Assembly: GCF_000172155.1 (NCBI RefSeq)
Contig: NZ_ABIZ01000001.1
Coordinates: 992,001 to 1,056,000, forward strand
Reading direction: 5' to 3'
DNA: 64,000 nucleotides
From: Verrucomicrobium spinosum DSM 4136 = JCM 18804
GTDB lineage: Bacteria > Verrucomicrobiota > Verrucomicrobiia > Verrucomicrobiales > Verrucomicrobiaceae
In this document: positions 1 to 8,501 of the stretch, piece by piece
Layout: each line of letters begins with the position of its first letter
Position numbering within the stretch: the stretch's first letter is position 1
The notes under the pieces: model-generated
What the model was told of the DNA's origin: nothing
The model's database searches: none
The model's input: only the letters and a program-made list of their open reading frames with translations
Translations under genes and position numbers: made by a program

Positions 1-1
1 T

Positions 2-97
2 GGAGAGATCGCCTGGCATTTGGGCATGCTGTTGCTGTTCACCGCTGGGTTGTGTTATTGGGCGTATCGGAAGGTGGTGAAGATTCTCACGACGTAG
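2..97 (+). CDS. C-terminal end of a membrane protein (possibly ABC-type permease), 5' end outside window
   Basis: A frame open from base 2 ends at TAG (95-97). The 31 visible residues are a hydrophobic stretch containing LGMLLLFTAGLCYWAY followed by a short basic tail (RKVVKILTT). This looks like the last membrane helix and cytosolic end of an ABC-2-type permease, but so little is visible that only the membrane character is supported. It ends before a repeat-rich intergenic stretch. Confidence 0.35.
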   Translation, partial: GEIAWHLGMLLLFTAGLCYWAYRKVVKILTT

Positions 98-119
98 GCG
101 GGGTGGCCCGGGGAAGCAT

Positions 120-365
120 AGGGAAGGGGAAGTTGGATGCCGAAGGCATCCCAGCTATTAGCCGGGGTTGAGCGTAGCGATACCCCCGGTAATCAAGAAT
201 TTGTCTTCACCCTGAAGGGGTGACAGCAGCGTGAGCCTGTCATTGGACGTCGCTGGCATCCGCTCCGGGATGCGATACCCCTTTCAAAATTCCGGAGGTA
301 TCAGTCGCTACGCTCCTTCAACCTCCGTCTAATGGCTGTGATGCCTCCGGCATCGGGTGGCTACG
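120..365. repeat. Chain of REP-like palindromes in intergenic region
   Basis: The gap between 98 and 471 contains no convincing gene. It holds consecutive short palindromes: GGATGCCGAAGGCATCC (135-151); a CCGGGG...CCCCGG arm pair (162-189) around AGCGTAGCGATA; a CACCC/GGGTG pair near 204-218; a GGCATCC/GGGATGC pair near 258-275; a CGGAGGT/ACCTCCG pair near 293-328; and GATGCCTCCGGCATC near 341-355. The motif GAGCGTAGCGATACC of the second unit recurs in inverted, slightly altered form in the fifth. This is typical of REP/BIME-type intergenic elements. Confidence 0.6.
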
Positions 366-471
366 CTAGAATGATCAGGTGGAAAGGCCCGTCGCCATCA
401 ACGCTTCCACGTCATTCGAGCGCAACGTCGCCCGCAGACTGATGTTTTTCCGCGCCAGCCACACACCAGCC

Positions 472-1878
472 TCACGCCAACACGCTTTTCACCACGTGCC
501 CGTGCACATCAGTGAGACGGAAATCCCGCCCCTGAAACCGATAAGTGAGCTTCTCGTGATCGAAGCCGAGCTGGTGCAGCAAGGTTGCATTCAAGTCATG
601 CACATGCACCGCATCACGCACCACGTTGAAACCCAGTTCGTCGGTCTCGCCGTGGATGTGCCCCTTCTTGAATCCTCCGCCTGCGACCCACATGGTGAAG
701 CAGCGGTTGTGGTGGTCGCGCCCATCATTGCCTCCTTGAACCATGGGCGTCCTCCCAAACTCGCCGCCCCATACCACCAGGGTGTCATCCAGCAGCCCGC
801 GTTGTTTTAAGTCTTTCACCAGTGCAGCGCTGGCCTGATCTGTGTTCTGGCAGTTCTCCTTGATGGCCTTCGTCAGATTGCCGTGCTGGTCCCAGGCTTC
901 GTGAAAGAGCTGCACAAAGCGCACCCCCCGTTCAATCAACCGGCGGGCCAGCAGGCAGTTCCGGGCATAGGAGGCTTCCTTCACATCCTTGATGCCATAC
1001 ATCTCCAGGATGGGTTTCGGCTCCTGGCTGAGATCCATCAGCTCCGGCGCGCTGGTTTGCAACCGGTAGGCCATTTCATAGGCATCAATGCGTGCCGAGA
1101 TCTCCGGATCCCCGGCATCGCCCAGGGCCAGGCGGTTGAGTTCGTTGAGCGTGTCCAGCGAGGCCCGCTGGGCGGCGGCGTCGATGCCCCGTGGGTTCGA
1201 GAGGTATAACACTGGATCTCCCGCACTGCGAAACGGCACGCCGCCGTAGGAGGTGGGCAGGAAGCCGCACCCGTAGTTGCTGGCACCGCCGCTGGTGCCC
1301 TTGGCGCTGGTCAGCACCACATAGCCGGGCAGGTCCTCGCACTCGCTGCCCAGGCCGTAGAGCGTCCAGGCACCGAAGCTTGGCCTGCCGAACTGTTGCG
1401 ACCCGGTGTTCATCAGGATCTGGGCCGGCGCGTGGTTCACTGCATCCGTCTGCATCGAGCGGATCAGGCACAGGTCATCCGCGATGCTGGCGGTATGCGG
1501 CAGCAATTCACTGATCTCCATGCCGCTGGCACCATGCCGGGTAAACTTGTACTTCGCCCCCAGCAAGGCGGAGTTGGGCTTGATGAACGCGGCGCGATAC
1601 CCGTAGAGCAGCTCCGGGGGCGGCAGCTTGCCATCGCGTTTGGTCAGCTCTGGCTTGGGGTCGAAGAGCTCCAGATGACTGGGCGCTCCAGCCTGGAACA
1701 TATAGATGACCCTCTTCGCCTTGGCCGGGAAGTGCGATCTCGGGGTGCCGCCGGTGATTGCAGGAGACGCCGTTGCCGAAGCCTCCCGGGCCAGCAGAGA
1801 ATTGGCGGCAATCCCGGCCAGGCCGAGACCGCAGTCGCGGAGGAACCAGCGTCGCTTCAGATAATTGGGGGGAAACAT
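472..1878 (-). CDS. DUF1501 domain protein (alkaline phosphatase/sulfatase-like fold), Tat-type signal
   Basis: A 468-residue protein of the DUF1501 family, which is abundant in Planctomycetes and Verrucomicrobia. The N-terminus carries a twin-arginine-like signal (KRRWFLRDCGLGLAGIAAN), so export is likely. Around residues 370-390 are the family motifs GEFGRTP and GRDHHNR, which resemble metal-binding motifs of the alkaline phosphatase superfamily. The true biochemical activity of the family is not established. It lies 24 bp downstream of the PSD1-type gene on the same strand. PSD1 and DUF1501 proteins are regularly encoded in pairs in PVC genomes and are thought to act together in periplasmic polymer breakdown (inference from co-occurrence). 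The start at 1878 gives the expected full signal peptide. Confidence 0.9.
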   Translation of the reverse strand: MFPPNYLKRRWFLRDCGLGLAGIAANSLLAREASATASPAITGGTPRSHFPAKAKRVIYMFQAGAPSHLELFDPKPELTKRDGKLPPPELLYGYRAAFIKPNSALLGAKYKFTRHGASGMEISELLPHTASIADDLCLIRSMQTDAVNHAPAQILMNTGSQQFGRPSFGAWTLYGLGSECEDLPGYVVLTSAKGTSGGASNYGCGFLPTSYGGVPFRSAGDPVLYLSNPRGIDAAAQRASLDTLNELNRLALGDAGDPEISARIDAYEMAYRLQTSAPELMDLSQEPKPILEMYGIKDVKEASYARNCLLARRLIERGVRFVQLFHEAWDQHGNLTKAIKENCQNTDQASAALVKDLKQRGLLDDTLVVWGGEFGRTPMVQGGNDGRDHHNRCFTMWVAGGGFKKGHIHGETDELGFNVVRDAVHVHDLNATLLHQLGFDHEKLTYRFQGRDFRLTDVHGHVVKSVLA

Positions 1879-1902
1879 GATGGAGCAGGTGGGCAGGGAG
1901 CT

Positions 1903-4900
1903 TCAGGACTTTGTCATGGTTTCGTCCAGATTCAGGAGGACACGGCTGACCACCGTCCAGGTGGCGATGTCCACCGGCGTGGCGTTGGGCGGGAGCAATT
2001 CCGGCTTGGTAAAAGGAGAGAAGGCGATCTCGCCAGCCTTGAGCTCGCCCTTGCGGAGTCTCTCCCGGGTGACCTTCACCAGATTGAGAATCTGCTCTTG
2101 TTCTGCCAACTGGACCGGTCGTGAGGTGCACAGGCGGTAGGCATAGTTTGCCCGCGCGGCATCGTCATCGCCGCCTTCCCTCAGCACCCGCTGCGCCATT
2201 GCCTGGGCTGCCTCCACGAAGATCGTTTCATTGAGTGCCGTCAGGGAGGAGAGAGGGGTGTTGGATCGGGGCCTCCGGGCGCAGGCCGAGTCACCATTGG
2301 GGGCATCGAAGCTGCTCATCACCGGGTCCGGCATGGACCTCTTTCGGAAAAGATAGAGCGCGCGCCGATAGCGCTCCGGACCGGTGGGCGGCAGCCAGTA
2401 GGTGGGCCTCACATAGTTGTAGTCCAGCACGCTCTGCGGCACAGGCGGGAAAATGCTAGGGCCACCCTCCTCCAGATGCAGCAGGCCTGCCACGCTCAGA
2501 GCGGAGTCTCGCAGCACCTCCGCTTCCATGCGGAAACGTGGACCCCGGGCCAGCAGGCGGTTGTGTGGATCCCGCTCGCGCGCCTCTGGCGTCACCTTGG
2601 AGTCCTGTTGATAGGTGCCGCTGGTCAGCACCCTGGTGAGGAGGTGCTTGTGGCTCCAGCCGTGGTTCATGAAATCTACGGCCAGCCAGTCCAGCAGTTC
2701 CTGATGCTCTGGCACCGGAGCCCGCACGCCAAAGTCCTCCGAGGTCTCCACCAGACCGCTGCCAAACAAGGCCTGCCACACCCGGTTCACGGCCACTCGC
2801 GCGGTCAGAGGTGCACGGGGATTCGTCAACCAGCGGGCAAAGGCGAGCCGGTCACCCGGTGCAGACTGGTCCGAGGCGGCCCCTGCGATCTGGAGCGCCG
2901 CCGGGATGTGAGGCGTGATGACCTGCTTGGGCCGGTCCCAGGAACCGCGATCCAGCAGATGGGTGGGGCGCAGGTTGTTTCCACGACGCTCAGCCAGATG
3001 CAGGATGGAAGTGGTTGCTGGAGGGAGCTTCTTCCACGCAGCGGCGATCTGGTCATTCATCGGCGCGGCCTCCTTCACTGTCTTTCTCCAGGCGGTGAAG
3101 ATTGCTTCCTGTTGGGCGGCAGTCCGCTGTTCCGCTGCGGTCTCCATGGCCAGCACGGCGGCGTAGTCCGCGGGCGGGGCCTCCGGGTTGGCGGTCTCTG
3201 TCAGGCTCACCCGGCAGCAGCCGACCTGTGTGTTGTGCCGGCCATTGTCACTGCCGCTGTGGTAGAACTTGAGCAGCACTTTCAGCTTGGTGCCAGGAGG
3301 CAGGTCCAGCGGCTTTTCAAACTGCACCACCGCCACGCTTTCCTGATTGCGCAATCCCGGGCCGCGATCTGCTCTCCACCCGGTATCATCATTGCCATCG
3401 ATGAGATAGCTCACCGGACCGCGCACCCGTTTCTGCTCCTTGTCGAAGTCCGCCTTCCAGTCCTCCTCCATGCGACCATCCGTCTCGGAGAAATCGGCTG
3501 TCGCGCGGGTCAGTTTGACCGGAGTCCACTGCTCTGAGCCGGGTGCCTGGGTGGTGACCACCATCTCGCTGATGGCCCAGGTGCCGTACTTGCTTCGGCC
3601 GGGACCCCTAAAAGGCAGATCCCCGTGGCAAAGTGCCTCCAGTCGCAGGCCGGTGGCTCCTTTGAGGGTGGGTTCAAAGAGAGCGTAGATGTCGCCTTTG
3701 GTCGTCGGGTGCCCTTGAGTGAGGATGGAAAGGTCGGCCTCCTGAGTCGGATGATTCAGCCCCGAAGTGCTGCCCAGTTCCGTGGCCTTCAAGGGCGTCC
3801 AGGCCAGCTTGCCAGCCTTGAGCCCGGTTTCCCAGTCCGCGATTTCCTTTGGCCAACCCGGCCGGGAGCGTTTCAGTCTCTCCTCGGCTTCGCGTGCCGT
3901 CGCCTTCACTTGGGCCACCTGCTTCTGCTCACCCGGCGTGTACACCCAGGACTGCGCCTCGTACGCATTGTTAAAATAGGCAAAGATGCCGAAATACTCC
4001 TCGTGGGAGATGGGGTCAAACTTATGGGAGTGGCACTGGGCGCACTGGAGGGAGATTCCCAGGGTCGCCTTTCCCAGGCAGTCCATGCGGTCGAACATCT
4101 CATCCATGCGGAACTGCTCCGGCACGATGGCTCCTTCCTCATTGACCATGCTGTTCCGGAGAAATCCGGTGGCCACAATTTGGTCCTGACTTGGCTGAGG
4201 AAGCAAATCCCCCGCCAGCTGCTCCGTGACGAACTGGTCATAGGGCATGTCCGCGTTGAAGGCGCGGATCACCCAGTCCCGCCAGGCCCATTGTTCCCTG
4301 GGCAGATCTTTCTCATACCCGTTACTGTCGGAATAACGGGCCGCGTCCAGCCAGTGCCGGGCCCACTTCTCTCCATACTGTGGAGAGGCCAGCAGTCTGG
4401 TCACCAGCTTCTTGATGGCTGTCGGCCGATCCTGGCGCTCTGCAGTTTCAAAGTCCGCCACCTCCCCTGGTGAAGGGGGAAGCCCGGTCAGATCCAGATA
4501 AATCCGGCGACAGAGGGTGGCCGCAGCGGCGGGAGGGGAGGGCTGCAAGCCCGCTGCGGTGAGCTTCGGTCGCACCATGGCGTCCACTGGGTGGGCGTCC
4601 GGTGCCACAGCTGATTGAACGGGCGCGACGAAGGCCCAGTGCCTGGCGTACGGGGCACCTTCTATGATCCACCGCTTCAGCGTCTCCACCTGGGTGTTGC
4701 TGAGCGGTTTCTTTTCTTTCGGCGGCGGCATGACTTCATCGGAGTCATGCGTTAGCACCCGTGCGATGATGGAACTCGAGTCCGGCTGGCCTGGCGAGAG
4801 TGCTGGGCCGTCGGATTTGCCGCCCTTGAGGGCGTCCTCTCGCACATCCAGGCGGAGACCACCCTTCCGGGTGCCTTCATCCTGGCCATGGCAGTGGGTG

Positions 4901-5013
4901 CAGTGCTCGGCCAGTATCGGCTGCACCTCACGAGCGAAATCCACCGGGGCTGCGAGCGTGGCAGCGGTAGGGAGCAGGAGGATCAGGAGAGACAGGGCAG
5001 GGCGGCGACGCAT
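1903..5013 (-). CDS. PSD1-type planctomycete cytochrome c protein (PSCyt1, DUF1549, DUF1553)
   Basis: About 1036 residues from the chosen ATG at 5013, which is followed directly by a signal peptide (MRRRPALSLLILLLPTAATL). An upstream in-frame start at 5076 would put 21 unlikely residues before the signal and is rejected. A first c-type heme motif, CTHCH, lies at residues 38-42 (PSCyt1). The DUF1549 (PSCyt2) region covers roughly 140-340 and contains a second CxxCH (CAQCH near 323). DUF1553 (PSD1) occupies about 700-980. Between them is a sugar-binding-like beta-rich region with a Trp- and Gly-rich stretch. Such proteins are periplasmic and proposed to work with sulfatases and DUF1501 partners in carbohydrate degradation; the reaction is unproven. 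It is followed by the DUF1501 gene 24 bp downstream. Confidence 0.92.
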   Translation of the reverse strand: MRRRPALSLLILLLPTAATLAAPVDFAREVQPILAEHCTHCHGQDEGTRKGGLRLDVREDALKGGKSDGPALSPGQPDSSSIIARVLTHDSDEVMPPPKEKKPLSNTQVETLKRWIIEGAPYARHWAFVAPVQSAVAPDAHPVDAMVRPKLTAAGLQPSPPAAAATLCRRIYLDLTGLPPSPGEVADFETAERQDRPTAIKKLVTRLLASPQYGEKWARHWLDAARYSDSNGYEKDLPREQWAWRDWVIRAFNADMPYDQFVTEQLAGDLLPQPSQDQIVATGFLRNSMVNEEGAIVPEQFRMDEMFDRMDCLGKATLGISLQCAQCHSHKFDPISHEEYFGIFAYFNNAYEAQSWVYTPGEQKQVAQVKATAREAEERLKRSRPGWPKEIADWETGLKAGKLAWTPLKATELGSTSGLNHPTQEADLSILTQGHPTTKGDIYALFEPTLKGATGLRLEALCHGDLPFRGPGRSKYGTWAISEMVVTTQAPGSEQWTPVKLTRATADFSETDGRMEEDWKADFDKEQKRVRGPVSYLIDGNDDTGWRADRGPGLRNQESVAVVQFEKPLDLPPGTKLKVLLKFYHSGSDNGRHNTQVGCCRVSLTETANPEAPPADYAAVLAMETAAEQRTAAQQEAIFTAWRKTVKEAAPMNDQIAAAWKKLPPATTSILHLAERRGNNLRPTHLLDRGSWDRPKQVITPHIPAALQIAGAASDQSAPGDRLAFARWLTNPRAPLTARVAVNRVWQALFGSGLVETSEDFGVRAPVPEHQELLDWLAVDFMNHGWSHKHLLTRVLTSGTYQQDSKVTPEARERDPHNRLLARGPRFRMEAEVLRDSALSVAGLLHLEEGGPSIFPPVPQSVLDYNYVRPTYWLPPTGPERYRRALYLFRKRSMPDPVMSSFDAPNGDSACARRPRSNTPLSSLTALNETIFVEAAQAMAQRVLREGGDDDAARANYAYRLCTSRPVQLAEQEQILNLVKVTRERLRKGELKAGEIAFSPFTKPELLPPNATPVDIATWTVVSRVLLNLDETMTKS

Positions 5014-5147
5014 GGACGGGAACGGGGGCGATACAGTGCCTCCCAACCCGTGGATAGGGCCGGGGCAATTCCCCAATTACGGGACGACGGGCGCAGATCT
5101 TGTCCCGCGCCTCCATCTCCGGCCGCCCTGACCTGAGGAACGGGGGG

Positions 5148-5897
5148 TCAGGAGGCTGCCGGGGCAGAGCTCTCTGCTTGGGGCTTGGGTTTCCCTTTGC
5201 GTGCTGGCACGATCGGGCTCATCTGGGTGCCCGGCGCCGGCAGCTTCGCTTTGACGGCTTCCCACTCAGGATTGGGGGTCGCTTCAGTGATCTTCAAGTT
5301 GCGAAATTGTACGGACTGCCCACCGACGGTGAAGCCTGCAGCGGCCTTCTGACTCTTGAAGAGCTCGCTGCTGCCATAGGCCTCGTGGGAGTCCACCCGG
5401 CCGTAGAGCGTGTCACCCACCATCTCAAGATGGACCTTGTGCCAGGTGCCGGGCGCAAAGTTGGCGGAGAATCGGGCAAAAATCACCGCCTTGTCCGGTC
5501 CGTCATGATCGTTGTCATCGCGCTGGATGGTCACGCTTGCCGGTGTGATGAGAATCCTTGCCATGTGGTCTTTCACGGCATTGATGCTCACGCTCGTGGC
5601 ACGGGCGCCATCGAAGAGGAATTCATAGTCGAGAATGAAGTCCGGCAGTTTGTCGGGAAGCCGAACAACCGCCCCATGATGATCTTCAGGTTTCTCAGAG
5701 CCGTGCCAGGTGCCGTTCCGCACCTCCCAAGCACCTTTGGCGACCCGCCATGGGCTGGCCGGAGCGACATCCAGCTTGCTCTCATAAATAACTTTTCCCG
5801 GCACACCCAAAATGGGGGTCTGGTCGGAAGCGGACAGCGATACCAGGGGCAGCAGGAGTGGACACGCCAGCAGGGCGCAGTGGAGGATTGATCTCAT
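5148..5897 (-). CDS. Secreted DUF1080/LamG-like protein
   Basis: A 249-residue protein with a clear signal peptide (MRSILHCALLACPLLLPLVS). The rest reads as a single jelly-roll domain: alternating beta strands, an N-terminal Trp-rich segment (WRVAKGAWEVRNGTWHG) and a C-terminal FRNLKI segment are typical of the 3-keto-disaccharide hydrolase (DUF1080)/concanavalin-like proteins of PVC bacteria. The last ~30 residues are Pro/Ala/Lys-rich and probably unstructured. It sits first in a minus-strand group with the PSD1 and DUF1501 genes, separated from PSD1 by 134 bp. A role in polysaccharide binding or hydrolysis is inference from domain type and neighbours. Confidence 0.75.
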   Translation of the reverse strand: MRSILHCALLACPLLLPLVSLSASDQTPILGVPGKVIYESKLDVAPASPWRVAKGAWEVRNGTWHGSEKPEDHHGAVVRLPDKLPDFILDYEFLFDGARATSVSINAVKDHMARILITPASVTIQRDDNDHDGPDKAVIFARFSANFAPGTWHKVHLEMVGDTLYGRVDSHEAYGSSELFKSQKAAAGFTVGGQSVQFRNLKITEATPNPEWEAVKAKLPAPGTQMSPIVPARKGKPKPQAESSAPAAS

Positions 5898-5935
5898 CCG
5901 CCTGCAAACGAAAGGGCGGGGGCCATTGTTTCCTC

Positions 5936-5946
5936 AAAAAAAGGCC
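5936..5946 (-). terminator. U-tract terminator of SRP RNA
   Basis: On the minus strand GGCC is followed by seven T residues immediately after the closing stem of the SRP RNA, so the RNA's own outer stem acts as the terminator hairpin. The DUF1080-like gene starts 38 bp further on. Confidence 0.7.
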
Positions 5947-6035
5947 AGGGAACCGCGGCAAAGCAAGACTGACTGCCGTTGCTGCCTTCCGGCCCTGGCG
6001 GGGTTCGCCAGCTCGCCCTCCACGGTCCCTGACAG
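5943..6035 (-). ncRNA. ffs: Signal recognition particle RNA (4.5S, small bacterial type)
   Basis: Read on the minus strand, the segment contains the invariant SRP helix 8 region: GAACCCCGCCAGG, then GCCGGAAGGCAGCAACGGC with the GGAA tetraloop. The 5' arm GTCAGGGACCGTGG pairs with the 3' arm CCGCGGTTCCCTGGC, closing one long hairpin of about 93 nt. It lacks an Alu domain, as in most Gram-negative-type SRP RNAs. A run of seven T follows directly (5942-5936), serving as terminator. The RNA binds Ffh and targets ribosomes making membrane proteins. The 5' end is estimated from base pairing. Confidence 0.93.
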
Positions 6036-6208
6036 GCTCAGCATGGCACGTGACGGGTTGAATACAAACGGGAAGTGACAGGCGGACGGCGATTTTCAAA
6101 AAAAGGTTCAAGGGGTATTAACGCAACGAACTTTTATGTTGTGTGGATTGGGCCTTTTCGATAGAAAGACCACTGCATCACGAATTTTTTATCAATCTCT
6201 AGGTCACC

Positions 6209-7258
6209 ATGCTCTGGAAACTTCTCTCTGGTCTCGCCGCTGTCGCCCTGCTCGTGGGTGTATGGTCCAGCTATAATAATCGGGTCAGCCTCGAAGAAGA
6301 GTTGAAACAATCCAAGCGGGCCGTGGAGAACAACAAAGCCGTGAAGGCCGAGTTTCCCAAGGTGACCGCCCAGAAAGAGCTCAAGACCAAGCAGCTGGAA
6401 GACCAGAAGAAAGCTCTGGATGAGGTGAAGCTTGAGAAGACCAAAGTGGACGGCGACACCGAGCTCAAGACCAAGGAAGGCGAGCTGGTGAAGCAAAATC
6501 TTGAGGATGTGAACAAGCAGCTCACGCAGCTGGAAGACCAGATCAAGAAGGTAGGCGACGTGAAGAAGCTCCTCGCTTCGGTTCAGGAAGAAACGGAGAA
6601 GAAAAAAGCGGTGGATGCCGCCATCGCCAACCAGCAGCAGCAACTGGCCCTCTCCGATGAGAAGATCTCCAAAGTGCAGGCTGAAATCACCCGCTTTCAA
6701 GAAGTTGAAAAGCGCCAGCGCTCCGGCGTCGTGGAGCCTGGCTTCACTGCCCGTGTGGCCCAGGCTTTCCAGGAGTTCGGTTTTGTGGTGCTGAACAAGG
6801 GCAACGCCAGCGGCATGTTCGCCGACGCCATGCTTGATGTGAAGCGTGGTCGGACGGTCGTTGCCAAACTCAAAGTGCGTGACGTGGAGCAGGGCATGTC
6901 TGTTGCAGACCTTGTTCCCGGTTCCCTTGCTCCTGGCGAGTCCATCCGTTCTGGTGATCTCGTGGTGGCTGCCCGTGAAGTGCCAAGACCCGCCGCTGCT
7001 CCTACGGCACCTGCCCCTGTGGCAGATCCCTCCCAGCCGGCTGCTCCCGCCCCGATGGCTCCTGCGGGTGCCGATCCTTTCGGCGGCGCTCCTGGCGCGG
7101 CTCCCGCTCCTGCTCCGATGGCTCCTGGTGGTGCAGATCCTTTCGCGCCTGCTGCCCCTGCCCCGATGGCCCCGGCAGCAGCCGACCCTTTCGCCCCGCC
7201 CGCCGGCGCGACGCCTGCCGCCCCGGCCACGATGGACCCGTTCGCTCCCAAGCCCTGA
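6209..7258 (+). CDS. Membrane-anchored coiled-coil protein with Pro/Ala-rich tail (paralogue of next gene)
   Basis: A 349-residue protein of unknown function. One N-terminal membrane segment (about 4-21, KLLSGLAAVALLVGVW) is followed by a long Glu/Lys/Gln-rich coiled coil (about 26-168), a small beta-type domain (about 178-255, containing FGFVVLNKGNASGMF and VVAKLKVRDV) and a Pro/Ala tail. The tail holds four imperfect repeats of the form PAPMAPxxADPF. The coiled coil plus beta domain layout recalls MreC, but sequence identity with MreC is not evident. The following gene has the same layout and an alignable beta domain, so the two arose by duplication. The protein probably spans from inner membrane into the periplasm; function unknown. 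Confidence 0.8.
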   Translation: MLWKLLSGLAAVALLVGVWSSYNNRVSLEEELKQSKRAVENNKAVKAEFPKVTAQKELKTKQLEDQKKALDEVKLEKTKVDGDTELKTKEGELVKQNLEDVNKQLTQLEDQIKKVGDVKKLLASVQEETEKKKAVDAAIANQQQQLALSDEKISKVQAEITRFQEVEKRQRSGVVEPGFTARVAQAFQEFGFVVLNKGNASGMFADAMLDVKRGRTVVAKLKVRDVEQGMSVADLVPGSLAPGESIRSGDLVVAAREVPRPAAAPTAPAPVADPSQPAAPAPMAPAGADPFGGAPGAAPAPAPMAPGGADPFAPAAPAPMAPAAADPFAPPAGATPAAPATMDPFAPKP

Positions 7259-7333
7259 TCTGATCTCTACGAGGCCTGACCGCATTTCCGACCCTGTACT
7301 TGATATTCTTCCAGCCCCGACAGCAGCAACACC

Positions 7334-8119
7334 ATGACCAAAGTTCTTTTCCTACTCAGTGCCGTCGTGATGGTGGTAGCAGGATTCTTCAGCTACCAGA
7401 ATCGCGATACCTTTGTCAAAGCCCGTCAGGAACGTCAGGCGGCTGACGCCTCCACGAAGTCCGAGATGGTCAAGTTGAAGAATGAGGCTGGCATCGTGGT
7501 GGGCCTTCAGGGCGAGGTTGACAAGGTCACCGGAGAAATCTCCACAGAAACCGAGCGCCTCAATCAGGCCAAAATCAAGCTGCGGAACGTCCAGGCAGAA
7601 GCTGACCGTGCGCAGGATCAACTGAAAGTCGCCCAGGAGAAGATCAACGCTTACAAGCAGGAGTTGACCAACATTCCTCCTGGCTTCTCGGTGGAGACGA
7701 TGAACGAAGACATCAACAAGCTCAAGCAGAGCATTGCTGATGGGGAGGCTCAGGTGGCCAAGATCCAGGAACAGGTGACTGCCAAAGATGGCGAGCTTAA
7801 GAAGGTGCAGGACACCGTCAACGACATCAAAGAGCGCATCGAGGCCCGCAAGAAGTCCTTTGATCGCAACTCGCTTGTGTCCACCATCATCGCTGTGAAC
7901 AACGACTGGGGTTTCGTGGTGGTGGATGGGGGCACGGACAAGGGCATCACGCCTGAGACCACCCTGCTGGTGACCCGCGGCACCCAGACCATTGGCAAGC
8001 TGAAGATTGTCTCCATCGCGGGCTCCAAGACCGTTGCGAACATCGATCAGAAGTCCCTCCGTTCCGGTCTTTCGGTGGCCCCTGGTGATCGTGTGATCCT
8101 TGAGACCCTCTACCGCTAA
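7334..8119 (+). CDS. Membrane-anchored coiled-coil protein (paralogue of preceding gene)
   Basis: A 261-residue protein with one N-terminal membrane segment (about 4-20), a coiled coil (about 28-175, rich in Lys, Glu, Gln) and a C-terminal beta domain (about 180-261). The beta domain aligns with that of the upstream gene: WGFVVVDGGTDKGITPET matches FGFVVLNKGNASGMFAD, and IGKLKIVSI matches VAKLKVRDV; both end in a GxSV-PGD or GESIRSGD turn. It lacks the Pro/Ala tail. The 75-bp gap to its paralogue and same strand suggest cotranscription. No known family is recognised beyond the MreC-like architecture. Confidence 0.8.
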   Translation: MTKVLFLLSAVVMVVAGFFSYQNRDTFVKARQERQAADASTKSEMVKLKNEAGIVVGLQGEVDKVTGEISTETERLNQAKIKLRNVQAEADRAQDQLKVAQEKINAYKQELTNIPPGFSVETMNEDINKLKQSIADGEAQVAKIQEQVTAKDGELKKVQDTVNDIKERIEARKKSFDRNSLVSTIIAVNNDWGFVVVDGGTDKGITPETTLLVTRGTQTIGKLKIVSIAGSKTVANIDQKSLRSGLSVAPGDRVILETLYR

Positions 8120-8149
8120 GCCGCGAGGCCCGGCAGTGAATGGGCCGAC

Positions 8150-8176
8150 AAGGGGCAATGACATGAAATGCCCCTT
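8150..8176 (+). other. Stem-loop between coiled-coil gene and lipoprotein gene
   Basis: AAGGGGCA (8150-8157) and TGCCCCTT (8169-8176) form an 8-bp perfect stem with an 11-nt loop. No T-run follows, so it is more likely an mRNA-processing or partial attenuation structure than a full terminator. Confidence 0.35.
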
Positions 8177-8209
8177 GATGCCCTCTCAATTCTGGCTACC
8201 TGATTCCCC

Positions 8210-8413
8210 ATGAAGCGGACTCTTTGTCTCCTGTCGAAAATCCTATTGTGTGGTGCCTTGGTTGCCACCGTGAGCTGCGGAACCACAGAGCCGGTGAAAA
8301 AGAAGAAGAAACCGGTGCCGCCGAGTGAAGACTTGAGCGGTCTGCCTTGGAACCGCCCCCGGTCCTTCGAGAGCAGCGCTGGCATGGGTCGCATGATGCC
8401 GCAGAGCCGATAG
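8210..8413 (+). CDS. Small lipoprotein
   Basis: A 67-residue protein with a lipoprotein signal: basic start, hydrophobic core and the lipobox VATVSC with Cys at about 23. The mature part starts GTTEPVKKKKKP and ends with LPWNRPRSFESSAGMGRMM. It has no enzymatic domain. It follows the two coiled-coil membrane proteins on the same strand and is followed by a strong terminator, so it probably belongs to the same envelope-related unit. Function unknown. Confidence 0.7.
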   Translation: MKRTLCLLSKILLCGALVATVSCGTTEPVKKKKKPVPPSEDLSGLPWNRPRSFESSAGMGRMMPQSR

Positions 8414-8441
8414 AAGTGAGGCTCCCCAGTTAAGACCTTTC

Positions 8442-8480
8442 AAATCTCCGCCAGATCTGATCTTGGCGGGGATTTTTTTT
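8442..8480 (+). terminator. Rho-independent terminator after lipoprotein gene
   Basis: AAATCTCCGCCA (8442-8453) pairs with TGGCGGGGATTT (from 8464), with one G-U pair, and runs into eight T (8473-8480). It closes the 6.2-8.4 kb unit. Confidence 0.9.
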
Positions 8481-8501
8481 GCCTTACGAAGGCAATGGTT
8501 G

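Noticed and set aside
6134-7285. A 383-codon minus-strand frame opposite the first coiled-coil gene
   Set aside because: Leu/His/Arg-rich translation is the complement of Glu/Lys coiled-coil codons; no domain.
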